A stretch of DNA of 64,000 bases, taken from contig NZ_FOFV01000003.1 of the NCBI RefSeq assembly GCF_900111005.1, positions 434,001-498,000 of the forward strand, given 5' to 3'. The notes beneath the pieces were generated by a model that was not told the DNA's origin, did not search any database, and saw only the letters and a program-made list of their open reading frames with translations. The translations under genes were made by a program, and so were the position numbers. The stretch comes from Lentzea albida. Lineage in GTDB: Bacteria > Actinomycetota > Actinomycetes > Mycobacteriales > Pseudonocardiaceae. This document shows positions 49,242 to 57,971 of the stretch, in pieces (the stretch's first letter is position 1; every line of letters starts with the position of its first letter).

Positions 49242-49904
49242 TCAGATACTGCCCTTGCGCCCGATCCCCGCGTACGCGCCCGGCACGACGGCCGGCGCCT
49301 CGATCTCCAGGCCCTCCATGAGCTGCTCCACCGGCGTCGGGTGCGACACCACGAGGAACCCGCCGGCGGGCAACGCGTGCCGATAACGACGCACGACACG
49401 ACCGGGCCCCGTCGTGTCGTCGACGTACCTCAGGACGTCGACCATCAACACCGCGTACGGCTCGCGCAGGTCGAGATGGGACAGCACGCCCGGATGCCGC
49501 AGCACCTGGTCGGGACGGCGCAGGTCCGCCTCGATCGCGCACGCCCGTGGCTCGCCGCGCAGCAGTCCACGCGAGAACGCGACCGTGACCGCGTCGGAGT
49601 CCACGTAGACCACACGCGCGTCGGGCAGCGTCTGGTGCGTGGCACCGCACGTCGGGATGCCCGAGCCGAGGTCGAGGAACTGGCGCACGCCCGCCGCCCA
49701 GCAGTGGCGGACGGCGTGGCGCAGGAACGTCCGCTGGGCCCGCGTCCTGGCGGGCAGCTCCGGGTCGATCCGGACGGCCTGCTTGGCGAACGCCCTGTCC
49801 GGGGCGTAGTTGTGCGCGCCGCCGAGGTAGAAGTCATGGATGCGCGCGGCGTTCGGCCGACGCACGTCGACCTCGTACCGGGCGAAGGCGGGGACCGCAG
49901 CCAT
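49242..49904 (-). CDS. Truncated SAM-dependent methyltransferase (DUF574 / Methyltransf_19 type)
   Basis: The 220-residue protein begins MAAVPAFARYEVDVRRPNAA and has the DUF574 signatures RIHDFYLGGAHNYAPDRAFA (about 18-37) and FLDLGSGIPTCGATHQTLPD (about 75-94), then VVYVDSDAVTVAFSRGLL. Family members run about 260-280 residues; a block of about 50 residues appears to be missing between LVVSHPTP (about 183-190) and GLEIEAPAVVPGAYAGIGRK. The SAM motif is intact, so it may still fold. ATG at 49904 chosen over longer frames that include tRNA sequence. Confidence 0.8.
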   Translation of the reverse strand: MAAVPAFARYEVDVRRPNAARIHDFYLGGAHNYAPDRAFAKQAVRIDPELPARTRAQRTFLRHAVRHCWAAGVRQFLDLGSGIPTCGATHQTLPDARVVYVDSDAVTVAFSRGLLRGEPRACAIEADLRRPDQVLRHPGVLSHLDLREPYAVLMVDVLRYVDDTTGPGRVVRRYRHALPAGGFLVVSHPTPVEQLMEGLEIEAPAVVPGAYAGIGRKGSI

Positions 49905-49991
49905 TCGCAGAGCGTAACTGGCGCCTAGACCATTCGGGCGAAGTTTTCGAAGATTCTTTGGGTCCGTCTGACATGGACCCCTGTGCGGGCG

Positions 49992-50020
49992 GGCCCGGTC
50001 CACCCCACTGAGACCGGGCC
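49992..50020 (-). terminator. Hairpin after tRNA-Glu
   Basis: GGCCCGGTC (49992-50000) pairs with GACCGGGCC (50012-50020) with an 11-base loop. It lies just 3' of the tRNA on the minus strand. Confidence 0.65.
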
Positions 50021-50023
50021 ACG

Positions 50024-50095
50024 TAGCGCGTACGGGGATCGAACCCGTGTTTCCGGATTGAGAGTCCAGCGTCCTGACCACTAGACGAACACGCC
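50024..50095 (-). tRNA. tRNA-Glu(CTC), divergent
   Basis: The 72-base minus-strand tRNA folds as a cloverleaf: acceptor GGCGTGT with ACGCGCT (G-U at position 1), D stem GTCT/GGAC, anticodon stem CTGGA/TCCGG with loop CTCTCAA (anticodon CTC at 50060-50062, read on the minus strand), and T arm ACGGG-TTCGATC-CCCGT. CCA is not encoded. The weak first pair and the G-U in the anticodon stem make it unusual for an actinobacterial tRNA-Glu. No attachment site or integrase is seen. Confidence 0.9.
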
Positions 50096-50100
50096 AAGGA

Positions 50101-50124
50101 CGAGCATTGAAAAGAAAATGCTCG
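50101..50124. terminator. Hairpin in an A-rich spacer before PucR
   Basis: CGAGCATT (50101-50108) pairs with AATGCTCG (50117-50124) across an 8-base loop. The region (50100-50160) is locally A-rich on the plus strand and T-rich on the minus strand, unlike the rest of the window. It probably ends the PucR transcript on the minus strand. Confidence 0.55.
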
Positions 50125-50238
50125 CAAAAATAGAAGAAAGTGAACTAGCAGGTCACAGCTTGGAGGGCGCACCGGCCCATTCATCTGCTCGGATCATGGA
50201 ACAATGATGACCGAGAACGCGCACCGCCCGCAAAGCAA

Positions 50239-51723
50239 TTAATCGAGCCACTCCAGCGCGAGCCACAGCGACGCCCGCGCGTCGGCCGTTGCGAGGTCGC
50301 GCCCGAGCAGCCGCGCCACGTGTGAGATCCGGTGCCGGACGCTGTTGCGGTGCACGCCGAGCACCGCGGCGGCGCGGTCCCAGCTGCCGTGCTGCCCGAG
50401 CCAGGCCCGCAGGGTGTCCACGAGTTCGGGGCGCGCGAGGAGCGGTGCGAGCTCGCGGCGGGCGAACGCGCGGGCGGCGACGGGGTCGACCAGGGAGGAC
50501 AGGCCGGAGGCGGGGTGGGCGGGCTCGCCGGTGGCCTTGGCGCGGGCGAGGAGGGCGGTGGCCTCGGCTGCGGCGGCATCGATGTCGGACCGGGGTGTGG
50601 AAGGGGCGGGGTTGGTGGGGGTGTTGGGGGTGGGAGCGGCGGCGGGTGCCGCGGCGGTGGCGGTGGTGCTGGCAGGTGCGGCGGCGGCAGCAGGTGCGGT
50701 GGCAGCAGGCGTGGCGGTGGCGGCAGGTGCGGCATCCGCAGGAACACCGAGCGGCGACACCCCCACCGGGCCCGTCACCTCCACCCCGCCCGCCACCAGC
50801 GCGAGGAACCCCTCCCCCTCCTTCGACACCAGCGGCCCGTACCGCGCCGCCAGCACGTCGTAGTCCGCGCGCGACTCCCCCGCCACCACCCGGTAGGGGC
50901 CCTCCCCCAGCACCCCGGGCAGGCCGGACACCCTCGGGCGCAGCAGGGCCGAGGCCGCCAGGCGGGCGAGCCGGCCCCGTTCGCCCTCCAGGTCGCGCCG
51001 GAGCAGGCCGAGCAGCGCCAGCGCCACCGCTACGACCGCTCGTTCGGCCGGGGACAGCGGTGCCGGGCGGCGCACCACGAGCACCGCGGACTCCACCGGG
51101 TCCAGCGTCACGTGGTCCTCACCCACCTGGGCGGAAGCCGAACGAGGTCCCCTGCCGGAGGACACCCGTCCGACGAGTGACGCCACGTCGGAGGGTGCGG
51201 ACGCGGGGTCCACCAGGTCGGCGCGGCAGTTCAGGACCACGGCCAGGGTCGTCAGCACCGACTCGACGGGACGGACGCGCGTCGCGGCCCGGGTCAGGGC
51301 TCGCTGGCTGTCGGCGAGCAGCCGTTGCTCCCGCACGGCGATCTCGGCCAGCAGCGCGCCCAGGGCCTGCGACACGGCGAGGAACGGCGTCGACGGCGGC
51401 ACCTCCAGCAGCGGCATGCCCTGTGCCGCACAGGCCTCCACCAGCGACGCGGGCACGGTGGGGAACTCCGGCTCGACGCCGAACCCGATCGCCGAGACGC
51501 CGGACGACACGAGACCGGACACGTAGGCGGACACGTCCGCCGGGAAACGCACGCCGGCCGTGAGCAGCAGTTCCTCGCCGACCAGGTACGGCGTCGGGTC
51601 CTCCAGTTCGGACACGTGCGCCCAGCGGACCGGCCGGTCCAGCCCGTCGGCTCCACAGAGGACGGTCAGACCGAGGCCGGCTCGCGCGACCAGGTCTCGC
51701 AGTGGGACGGTGTGCACAACCAT
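50239..51723 (-). CDS. PucR-family transcriptional regulator
   Basis: The 494-residue regulator has the PucR N-terminal domain (LVARAGLGLTVLCGADGLDR, then VRWAHVSELEDPTPYLVGEE) and a C-terminal helix-turn-helix of the PucR type (LRAWLGQHGSWDRAAAVLGV, HRNSVRHRISHVARLLGRDL). Between them lies a Pro/Ala/Thr low-complexity linker (about 328-379, encoded at 50587-50742). ATG at 51723 is preferred over GTG 51750, which would put both operator repeats in coding sequence. Divergent from the ketoarginine-type operon, which it likely controls. Confidence 0.93.
   Translation of the reverse strand: MVVHTVPLRDLVARAGLGLTVLCGADGLDRPVRWAHVSELEDPTPYLVGEELLLTAGVRFPADVSAYVSGLVSSGVSAIGFGVEPEFPTVPASLVEACAAQGMPLLEVPPSTPFLAVSQALGALLAEIAVREQRLLADSQRALTRAATRVRPVESVLTTLAVVLNCRADLVDPASAPSDVASLVGRVSSGRGPRSASAQVGEDHVTLDPVESAVLVVRRPAPLSPAERAVVAVALALLGLLRRDLEGERGRLARLAASALLRPRVSGLPGVLGEGPYRVVAGESRADYDVLAARYGPLVSKEGEGFLALVAGGVEVTGPVGVSPLGVPADAAPAATATPAATAPAAAAAPASTTATAAAPAAAPTPNTPTNPAPSTPRSDIDAAAAEATALLARAKATGEPAHPASGLSSLVDPVAARAFARRELAPLLARPELVDTLRAWLGQHGSWDRAAAVLGVHRNSVRHRISHVARLLGRDLATADARASLWLALEWLD
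51710..51719. promoter_or_regulatory. PucR-operator-like repeat, site 1
   Basis: GTGTGCACAA at 51710-51719 differs by one base from the perfect palindrome TTGTGCACAA. It lies just inside the start of the regulator gene, 24 bases centre to centre from site 2. Confidence 0.5.
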
Positions 51724-51733
51724 GACCTGGGGA

Positions 51734-51743
51734 TTGTGCACAA
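51734..51743. promoter_or_regulatory. PucR-operator-like repeat, site 2
   Basis: TTGTGCACAA is a perfect 10-bp palindrome in the divergent spacer between pucR (start 51723) and the symporter (start 51805). The pair of sites at 24-base spacing suggests a dimer-of-dimers operator. Confidence 0.6.
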
Positions 51744-51804
51744 CGACCACTTACCGGCGCCACCACGCGTTCCTACTGTGACCTGCAACCCAAGGAGGTC
51801 GGCA

Positions 51805-53223
51805 GTGGCTCTCGACTACGCGGTGATCGCCGCCTACGTGCTCGGTATGATCGGCATGGGCTGGTGGGGCATGCGCCGCGCCACCAGCAAGAGCGAGTAC
51901 CTGGTCGCCGGGCGCCGGCTCGGGTTCGGCATGTACTCCGGGACGATGTCCGCCGTCGTGCTCGGGGGCGCGTCGACCATCGGCGGCGTGGGACTCGGCT
52001 ACGAGTTCGGCATCTCCGGTGCCTGGATGGTGTTCGCGATCGGGCTCGGGATCCTGTTGCTGAGCGCGCTCTTCGCGCGGCGGATCGTCCGGTTGAAGGT
52101 GTACACCGTCAGCCAGATGCTCGACCTGCGCTACGGCGGCAACTCGTCGCTCGTGTCGGGTGCGGTCATGTGGGCGTACACGTTGATGCTGACGGTCACG
52201 TCGACGATCGCGTACTCGACCATCTTCAACGTCCTCTTCGGACTACCGAAGACCGTCGGTGTGATCATCGGCGGCGGCATCGTGGTGCTCTACAGCGTTC
52301 TCGGCGGCATGTGGTCGATCACGCTGACCGACATCGTCCAGTTCGTCATCAAGACGATCGGCATCCTGTTCCTGCTGCTCCCGGTGAGCATCGTCGCCGC
52401 CGGCGGGTTCGACGGGATGCGGGAGCGCCTGGACGACCCGGCGATGTTCGACGTCGGCAACATCGGCATCGGCACGATCATCACGTTCCTGTTGATCTAC
52501 GTGTTCGGTCTGCTCATCGGACAGGACATCTGGCAGCGGGTGTTCACCGCCAAGTCGCCGCAGGTCGCGACGTGGGGCGGCATCACCTCCGGGCTGTACT
52601 GCCTGGTCTACGCCGTCGCGGGCGCGTTGATCGGCACGGCCGGCAAGGCGCTGTACCCGGACATCGCGAACAAGGACGAGGCGTTCGCGGTGGTGGTCGA
52701 GAACCTGCTGCCCACCGGTGTCCGCGGTCTCGTGCTGGCGGCGGCGCTGGCGGCGATGATGTCCACGTCGTCCGGTGCGTTGATCGCCTGTTCGACCGTG
52801 GCGGCGAACGACATCTGGCGGCGCAGGACCGACGTCCACTCCAACCGGCTGTTCACGCTGGTCCTCGGCGTCATCGCGATCGGCATCGCGGTGGTCCTCA
52901 ACGACGTCGTCGCCGCGTTGACGGTCGCCTACAACATCCTCGTCGGCGGTCTGCTGGTGGCGATCATCGGCGGGCTGGTGTGGAAGCGCGGCACGAGGAT
53001 CGGCGCGATGGCGTCGATGGCCGTCGGTGCGCTCACGTCGATCACGTTCATGATCGTTGACGGTGTGCTGGCCGACTCGCCCATCTACTACAGCCTCGGT
53101 GCGTCGCTCGTGACGTACGTGGTGGTCAGCCTGGCCACGCCCGCGACGGACCCGGCGGTGCTCGCGCGCTGGGAACGCCGGGTGGCGGGCCGGGCAGAGG
53201 AAGAGGAACTGGTGAACGCATGA
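51805..53223 (+). CDS. Sodium:solute symporter family transporter
   Basis: SSS-family permease, 472 residues with about 13 TMs. Signature segments: [20 protein letters not shown] (about 24-43), [20 protein letters not shown], and [20 protein letters not shown] (about 310-329), which carries the conserved Ser residues of the Na+ site. GTG at 51805 follows AAGGAGG. First gene of the operon with ureohydrolase, ThDP enzyme and ALDH; it likely imports arginine, 2-ketoarginine or 4-guanidinobutyrate. Its stop overlaps the next ATG (ATGA). Confidence 0.94.
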   Translation: MALDYAVIAAYVLGMIGMGWWGMRRATSKSEYLVAGRRLGFGMYSGTMSAVVLGGASTIGGVGLGYEFGISGAWMVFAIGLGILLLSALFARRIVRLKVYTVSQMLDLRYGGNSSLVSGAVMWAYTLMLTVTSTIAYSTIFNVLFGLPKTVGVIIGGGIVVLYSVLGGMWSITLTDIVQFVIKTIGILFLLLPVSIVAAGGFDGMRERLDDPAMFDVGNIGIGTIITFLLIYVFGLLIGQDIWQRVFTAKSPQVATWGGITSGLYCLVYAVAGALIGTAGKALYPDIANKDEAFAVVVENLLPTGVRGLVLAAALAAMMSTSSGALIACSTVAANDIWRRRTDVHSNRLFTLVLGVIAIGIAVVLNDVVAALTVAYNILVGGLLVAIIGGLVWKRGTRIGAMASMAVGALTSITFMIVDGVLADSPIYYSLGASLVTYVVVSLATPATDPAVLARWERRVAGRAEEEELVNA

Positions 53224-54158
53224 TCGGCCCCCTCGACTCCTCGCGGGTCCCGCGCTACGCGGGCCCCGCGACCTTCGCCCGGCTGCCGCGCCTCGACCAG
53301 GTGGCGCACGCGGACGTCGCGGTGGTGGGAGTCCCGTTCGACACGGGCGTCTCGTACCGGCCGGGCGCGCGGTTCGCGCCCGCGGCCGTGCGGGAGGCGT
53401 CCCGGCTGCTGCGCCCCTACAACCCCGGCCTGGACGTGGCGCCGTTCGAGCGCCTCCAGGTCGTCGACGGCGGGGACGTCGCGGTCAACCCGTTCCACAT
53501 CGGCGAGGCCATCGAGACGATCGAGGGTGCCGCGTCGGACCTGCAGCGCGACGGCACGAAGCTCGTCACCATCGGCGGCGACCACACGATCGCGCTGCCG
53601 TTGCTGCGGGCCGTGTCGCGGATCCACGGGCCGGTGGCGCTGCTGCACTTCGACGCGCACCTCGACACGTGGGACACGTACTTCGGCGAGCCCTACACGC
53701 ACGGGACGCCGTTCCGGCGCGCGGTCGAGGACGGGATCCTCGACACCGAGGCGATCTCGCACGTCGGCACGCGCGGGCCCTTGTACGGCAAGAAGGATCT
53801 CGAGGACGACCGGCGGCTCGGGTTCGGGATCGTCACGTCGTCGGACGTGATGCGGCGGGGCGTCGACGAGACCGTCGACGCGCTGCGGCAGCGGATCGGC
53901 TCGCGGCCGCTGTACGTGTCGGTCGACATCGACGTGCTGGACCCGGCGCACGCCCCCGGCACCGGGACGCCCGAGGCCGGCGGGATGACGTCGCGCGAGC
54001 TGCTGGAGATCCTGCGCGGGCTGAGGGGGCTGAACCTGGTGGGCGCGGACGTGGTCGAGGTGGCTCCGGCCTACGACCACGCGGACATCACGTCGGTGGC
54101 GGCTTCCCACGTGGCGTACGACCTGGTGAGCTTGCTGGCGTTGAAGGAGGGCTTGTGA
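53220..54158 (+). CDS. Ureohydrolase (agmatinase / guanidinobutyrase type)
   Basis: Mn2+-dependent hydrolase of the arginase fold that frees urea from a guanidino compound. The 312-residue protein has the metal ligands His122 (GGDHTIALP), Asp145-His147-Asp149 ([12 protein letters not shown]) and Asp236/Asp238 ([12 protein letters not shown]). It keeps the HGTPF segment (about 161-165) of agmatinase/guanidinobutyrase relatives. Downstream ThDP and ALDH genes favour guanidinobutyrase over agmatinase. ATG overlaps the symporter stop; its own stop overlaps the next GTG. Confidence 0.93.
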   Translation: MIGPLDSSRVPRYAGPATFARLPRLDQVAHADVAVVGVPFDTGVSYRPGARFAPAAVREASRLLRPYNPGLDVAPFERLQVVDGGDVAVNPFHIGEAIETIEGAASDLQRDGTKLVTIGGDHTIALPLLRAVSRIHGPVALLHFDAHLDTWDTYFGEPYTHGTPFRRAVEDGILDTEAISHVGTRGPLYGKKDLEDDRRLGFGIVTSSDVMRRGVDETVDALRQRIGSRPLYVSVDIDVLDPAHAPGTGTPEAGGMTSRELLEILRGLRGLNLVGADVVEVAPAYDHADITSVAASHVAYDLVSLLALKEGL

Positions 54159-55768
54159 CGCGCAACGGTGGCGACGTCGTCGTCGAGACCCTGGAGGCGC
54201 TGGGCGCGCACACCGTCTTCGGCATCCCCGGCCAGCACGCGCTCGGGCTCTTCGACGCGCTGCGGCGCTCGGAGCTGCGGTACGTCGGGTCGCGGACCGA
54301 GGTCAACGCCGCGTTCGCCGCCGACGGCCACGCGCGGACCACCGGTTCGGTGACGCCGCTGCTGGTGTCGACCGGGCCCGGCGCGCTGCAGACCCTGGCC
54401 GGGCTGCAGGAGTCCGCGGCCGCCTCGGCGCCGGTGCTGGGCATCTCGTCGCAGATCCCGTCCGCCGGGCTCGGCGGCGTGCGCGGCGGGTACCTGCACG
54501 AGCTGACCGACCAGGTGGCGTCGTTCCGCGACGTCGTGAAGCACGCGCGGGTCGTCCGGCAGGTCTCGCAGATCCCGTCGGCGCTGGCGGAGGCGTGGGA
54601 GGTCGCGCTGACGGCGCCGTACGGGCCGGTGTGGGTCGAGATCCCGCAGGACGTGTTGCTGGCGCCCGCTTCCGTGCCCCCGGTGACGGCGGTGTCGTGG
54701 TCGCCGCGCGAGCTGCACCCGCGGACCGAGCTGGTCGAGGAGGCCGTGCGGTTGCTGGACGGCGCCGAACGGCCGGTGGTCCTCGCGGGCGGTGGCGCGG
54801 TGCAGGCCTCCGCGGAACTGCTGGAGCTGGCGGAGAAGCTGCGGGCGCCGGTCGTGACGACGTTCGGCGGCAAGGGGAACTTCCCCTGGGACCACCCGCT
54901 GTCCGCGCAGTCGTGGCTGGAGGACTGGCACACCACGGAGTTCCTCGCCGACGCGGACGTGCTGCTCGTCGTCGGCTCGGGCCTCGGCGAGCTGTCGAGC
55001 AACTACCGGGCGTTCCGGCCGCGCGGCACCGTCGTGCAGGTCGAGGCCGACCTCGGCAAGCTCGAGTCGAACTACCCCGCGCTCGGCATCCACGCCGACG
55101 CCCGCCACGCGTTGCGCGCCCTGGCTTCCGGCGTGCGGCCGAGGAAGACCGACGGTCTCGCCGAGGGACGGGTGCTGGGCCTGCTCGCGAACGTCCGCAA
55201 GCGCCTCACCACCCAGGGCCTCGACCTGGAGTGGCAGGTGCTGGACGCGCTGCGGGCGGCCGTTCCGGACGGCACGCCGACCTGCTGGGACATGACGATC
55301 CTCGCCTACTGGGCCTGGTCGGCGTGGGACCCGCGGGGTGGCGCGCAGCTCACCGCCCAGGGCGCGGGCGGCCTCGGCTACGGGTTCCCCGCCGCGCTCG
55401 GGGTCGCGGCGGCGACGGACGGGCCGGTGCTCGCGGTGTCCGGGGACGGCGGCGCGATGTACGGGATCTCGGAGCTCGCGACGGCCGCGCAGCACGGGTC
55501 GCGGGTGGTGTGGCTGATCGTCGACGACGGCGGCTACGGCATCCTGCGCGAGTACATGACCGACGCGTTCGGCGAGGCCACCGGCACCGAGCTGGCCCGG
55601 CCGGACTTCGTGGCGCTCGCCGGGGCGTTCGGCGTGCCCGCCACCCGCAGCACGCCCGAATCGCTGCGCGAGGACCTCGCCGAGGCGTTCGCCGGGGACG
55701 GCCCGCACGTGGTGGTCCTGCCCGCGGTGTTGCGCATGTTCGCTCCCACGCACCTGGAGAACACGTGA
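54155..55768 (+). CDS. Thiamine-diphosphate-dependent decarboxylase-like enzyme
   Basis: The 537-residue protein has the three ThDP-enzyme domains: N-terminal pyrimidine domain with the activating Glu in [17 protein letters not shown] (about 45-61), a central domain, and a C-terminal PP domain with [20 protein letters not shown] (about 428-447) and [12 protein letters not shown]. The last Asn of the GDG-N motif is Asp here. By context it resembles AruI, which decarboxylates 2-ketoarginine to 4-guanidinobutyraldehyde, rather than acetolactate synthase. GTG start overlaps the ureohydrolase stop (GTGA). Confidence 0.9.
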   Translation: MTRNGGDVVVETLEALGAHTVFGIPGQHALGLFDALRRSELRYVGSRTEVNAAFAADGHARTTGSVTPLLVSTGPGALQTLAGLQESAAASAPVLGISSQIPSAGLGGVRGGYLHELTDQVASFRDVVKHARVVRQVSQIPSALAEAWEVALTAPYGPVWVEIPQDVLLAPASVPPVTAVSWSPRELHPRTELVEEAVRLLDGAERPVVLAGGGAVQASAELLELAEKLRAPVVTTFGGKGNFPWDHPLSAQSWLEDWHTTEFLADADVLLVVGSGLGELSSNYRAFRPRGTVVQVEADLGKLESNYPALGIHADARHALRALASGVRPRKTDGLAEGRVLGLLANVRKRLTTQGLDLEWQVLDALRAAVPDGTPTCWDMTILAYWAWSAWDPRGGAQLTAQGAGGLGYGFPAALGVAAATDGPVLAVSGDGGAMYGISELATAAQHGSRVVWLIVDDGGYGILREYMTDAFGEATGTELARPDFVALAGAFGVPATRSTPESLREDLAEAFAGDGPHVVVLPAVLRMFAPTHLENT

Positions 55769-57153
55769 TCGTCGCGAACTTCGTCAACGGCACCTCCACC
55801 TCCGCCGGGGAGACCTCCCCGCTCGTCGATCCCGGCACCGGCACCGAGTTCGGCCGCGCGGTCGTCTCGCGCGAGGCCGAGGTCGACGCCGCCGTCCAGG
55901 CCGCCGCGCGCGCTTTCCCGGCCTGGTCGCGCACCACGCCCGGCGAACGCCAGCACGCGCTGCTGAAGCTCGCCGACCTGCTGGAAGCCCAGGCCGAGGC
56001 CGTCGCCGACGCGGAGGTCCGGGAGACCGGCAAGATCCGGTCGGTGCTGCTGGAGGAGGAGATTCCGCAGTGCGTGGACCAGATCCGGTTCTTCGCCGGT
56101 GCCGCCCGCGCCCTGGGCACGGCCGCCGCGGGCGAGTACGTCACCGGCCACACCTCCTACCAGCGGCGTGAGGCGGTCGGCGTGATCGCGCAGATCACGC
56201 CGTGGAACTACCCGCTGATGATGGCCGTGTGGAAGATCGCCCCGGCGCTCGCGGCGGGCAACGCGGTGGTGCTCAAACCCGCCGACACCACGCCGTCGTC
56301 CACCGTCCTGTTGGCACGGCTCGCCTCCGAGGTGCTGCCGGCGGGCGTGTTCAACGTCGTGCTGGGCGACCGCGACACCGGCCGGCTGCTGGTCGAGCAC
56401 CCGGTGCCCGCCATGGTGTCGCTGACGGGCTCGACCCGTGCCGGGGTCGAGGTGGCCCGCAGCGCCGCCGCGACCGTGAAGCGCACGCACCTCGAACTCG
56501 GGGGCAACGCGCCGGTCCTGGTGTTCGACGACGTGGACGTGACCGCGGCGGCGGAGGGGATCGTCGGCGCCGCCTTCTACAACGCGGGCCAGGACTGCAC
56601 GGCCGCGTCGCGCGTGCTGGTGCACTCGGCGGTGCACGACGAGTTCGTCGCCGCACTGGTGAAGGCGGCCTCGGCGCAGGTCCCCGGCACCGACTTCGGC
56701 CCGTTGAACAGCCAGGCCCAGCTGGACCGCGTGCTCGGCCTGCTGTCCCGCTCGCCCGCCACCGTCCACTGTGGAGGAAAGCGGCACGGCTCCGAGGGCT
56801 TCTTCCTGGAACCCACGGTCGTCTCCGGCCTCACCCAGGACGACGAGCTGGTGCAGGAGGAAGCTTTCGCCCCGGTGATCACCGTCCAGTCGTTCGCGGA
56901 CGACGACGAGGCGATCGCGCTGGCCAACGGCGTTCCGCAGGGGCTCGCGTCCTCGATCTGGACGCGGGACACCGGCCGGGTCGCGTCACTGACGGGACGG
57001 CTCGACTTCGGCATCGTCTGGGTCAACACGCACGGGCTCGTCGCCGCCGAGATGCCGCACGGCGGTTTCGGCGCCTCGGGCTACGGCAAGGACCTCTCGA
57101 TGCACGGCCTGGAGGACTACACGCGCGTCAAGCACGTGATGATCGCGCACTGA
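55765..57153 (+). CDS. Aldehyde dehydrogenase (gamma-aminobutyraldehyde/guanidinobutyraldehyde type)
   Basis: NAD(P)+-dependent oxidation of an aldehyde to its acid, 462 residues. ITPWNYPLMMAVWKIAPALA (about 145-164), catalytic Glu in LELGGNAPVLVFDDVD (about 241-256) and catalytic Cys in FYNAGQDCTAASRVLVHS (about 271-288). The NAGQDCTA motif is typical of gamma-aminobutyraldehyde dehydrogenases. GTG start overlaps the previous stop (GTGA). Last gene of the operon. Its 3' end overlaps the convergent DUF2236 gene by 26 bases. Confidence 0.94.
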   Translation: MIVANFVNGTSTSAGETSPLVDPGTGTEFGRAVVSREAEVDAAVQAAARAFPAWSRTTPGERQHALLKLADLLEAQAEAVADAEVRETGKIRSVLLEEEIPQCVDQIRFFAGAARALGTAAAGEYVTGHTSYQRREAVGVIAQITPWNYPLMMAVWKIAPALAAGNAVVLKPADTTPSSTVLLARLASEVLPAGVFNVVLGDRDTGRLLVEHPVPAMVSLTGSTRAGVEVARSAAATVKRTHLELGGNAPVLVFDDVDVTAAAEGIVGAAFYNAGQDCTAASRVLVHSAVHDEFVAALVKAASAQVPGTDFGPLNSQAQLDRVLGLLSRSPATVHCGGKRHGSEGFFLEPTVVSGLTQDDELVQEEAFAPVITVQSFADDDEAIALANGVPQGLASSIWTRDTGRVASLTGRLDFGIVWVNTHGLVAAEMPHGGFGASGYGKDLSMHGLEDYTRVKHVMIAH

Positions 57154-57937
57154 CCATCGCCTGGTACGGCATCGGGTAGTGCAGCAGGCTCGCCGGGACG
57201 AACGCGGAGACGAACCGGATCGCGCGGATCCACCGGCGCAGCCTGCGCTCGTCCCGGTCCGTCCACTCCAGACCGAGCTTGTCCCGCAACGCCACCGGCA
57301 GCGTGCCGATGGAGAAGTCCGGCAGCACCCGTGCCGCCACGGGTCGCACCAACGGCCAGAGGGCGCGCGGCAGGTGTTCGGAGCCGGGCGCCCTGCCCGT
57401 CCGCAGCTGGAACGCGTCCAGCAGCTCGTGCACGCCGTCGGTGCTCTTCAACTGCGTGGCGACCACGTCGTCGAGGTAGTCGCGCAACTCGGTGAGATCG
57501 CCCGGCATCGTCCTGATGCCGAGCGTCTCCCCCGTCTCCCGCCACTCGCGGTACAGCCGTTCCTCGTGGATCGCGGGCATCCGGGGCCGCAGCAGCCGGT
57601 ACGCCGTGAGCAGCGAGTCGAAGCTGGTGGCGTGCACCCAGCGGAACAGCTCCTCGTCCGCGCCCGGGATCCGGGCGTGGGCCCGCAGCAGTCGTTCCGC
57701 CTCCGGTTCGGCCTGCTCGCCGCCGAACAACCGCAGCTGCGACGACGTGATGGTCGCCGTCAGCCGCGCGAACGGGTCCGCGCGGTAGCTGTCGCGCACG
57801 GCGGCGGCGATGACGGGGTGCGCGACCTGCATCAGCACCGCGCGCCCGAGCACCACCAGCTCGAACCGCGTGTACCAGCCCAACCGCCACGTCACCGACT
57901 CAGGTCCCAGGCTCACACCATGATCAATACCCGGCAC
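57128..57937 (-). CDS. DUF2236 (MpaB-like) oxygenase-family protein
   Basis: The 269-residue protein matches DUF2236 (ER-bound MpaB/latex-clearing-like oxygenases): LVVLGRAVLMQVAHPVIAAA (about 28-47) with the conserved His, and FRWVHATSFDSLLTAYRLLR (about 98-117) with another conserved His. These could bind haem. Start GTG at 57937 is used; a GTG 21 bases further in also fits. Function in actinobacteria is mostly unknown. Confidence 0.85.
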   Translation of the reverse strand: MPGIDHGVSLGPESVTWRLGWYTRFELVVLGRAVLMQVAHPVIAAAVRDSYRADPFARLTATITSSQLRLFGGEQAEPEAERLLRAHARIPGADEELFRWVHATSFDSLLTAYRLLRPRMPAIHEERLYREWRETGETLGIRTMPGDLTELRDYLDDVVATQLKSTDGVHELLDAFQLRTGRAPGSEHLPRALWPLVRPVAARVLPDFSIGTLPVALRDKLGLEWTDRDERRLRRWIRAIRFVSAFVPASLLHYPMPYQAMVSARSSRA

Positions 57938-57971
57938 CGGACCGTTCGACGACGATCACTACCCGATCGAG

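Noticed and set aside
49992..50095. Genomic-island attachment site at the tRNA
   Set aside because: No integrase, no second copy of the tRNA end and no cargo region is visible.
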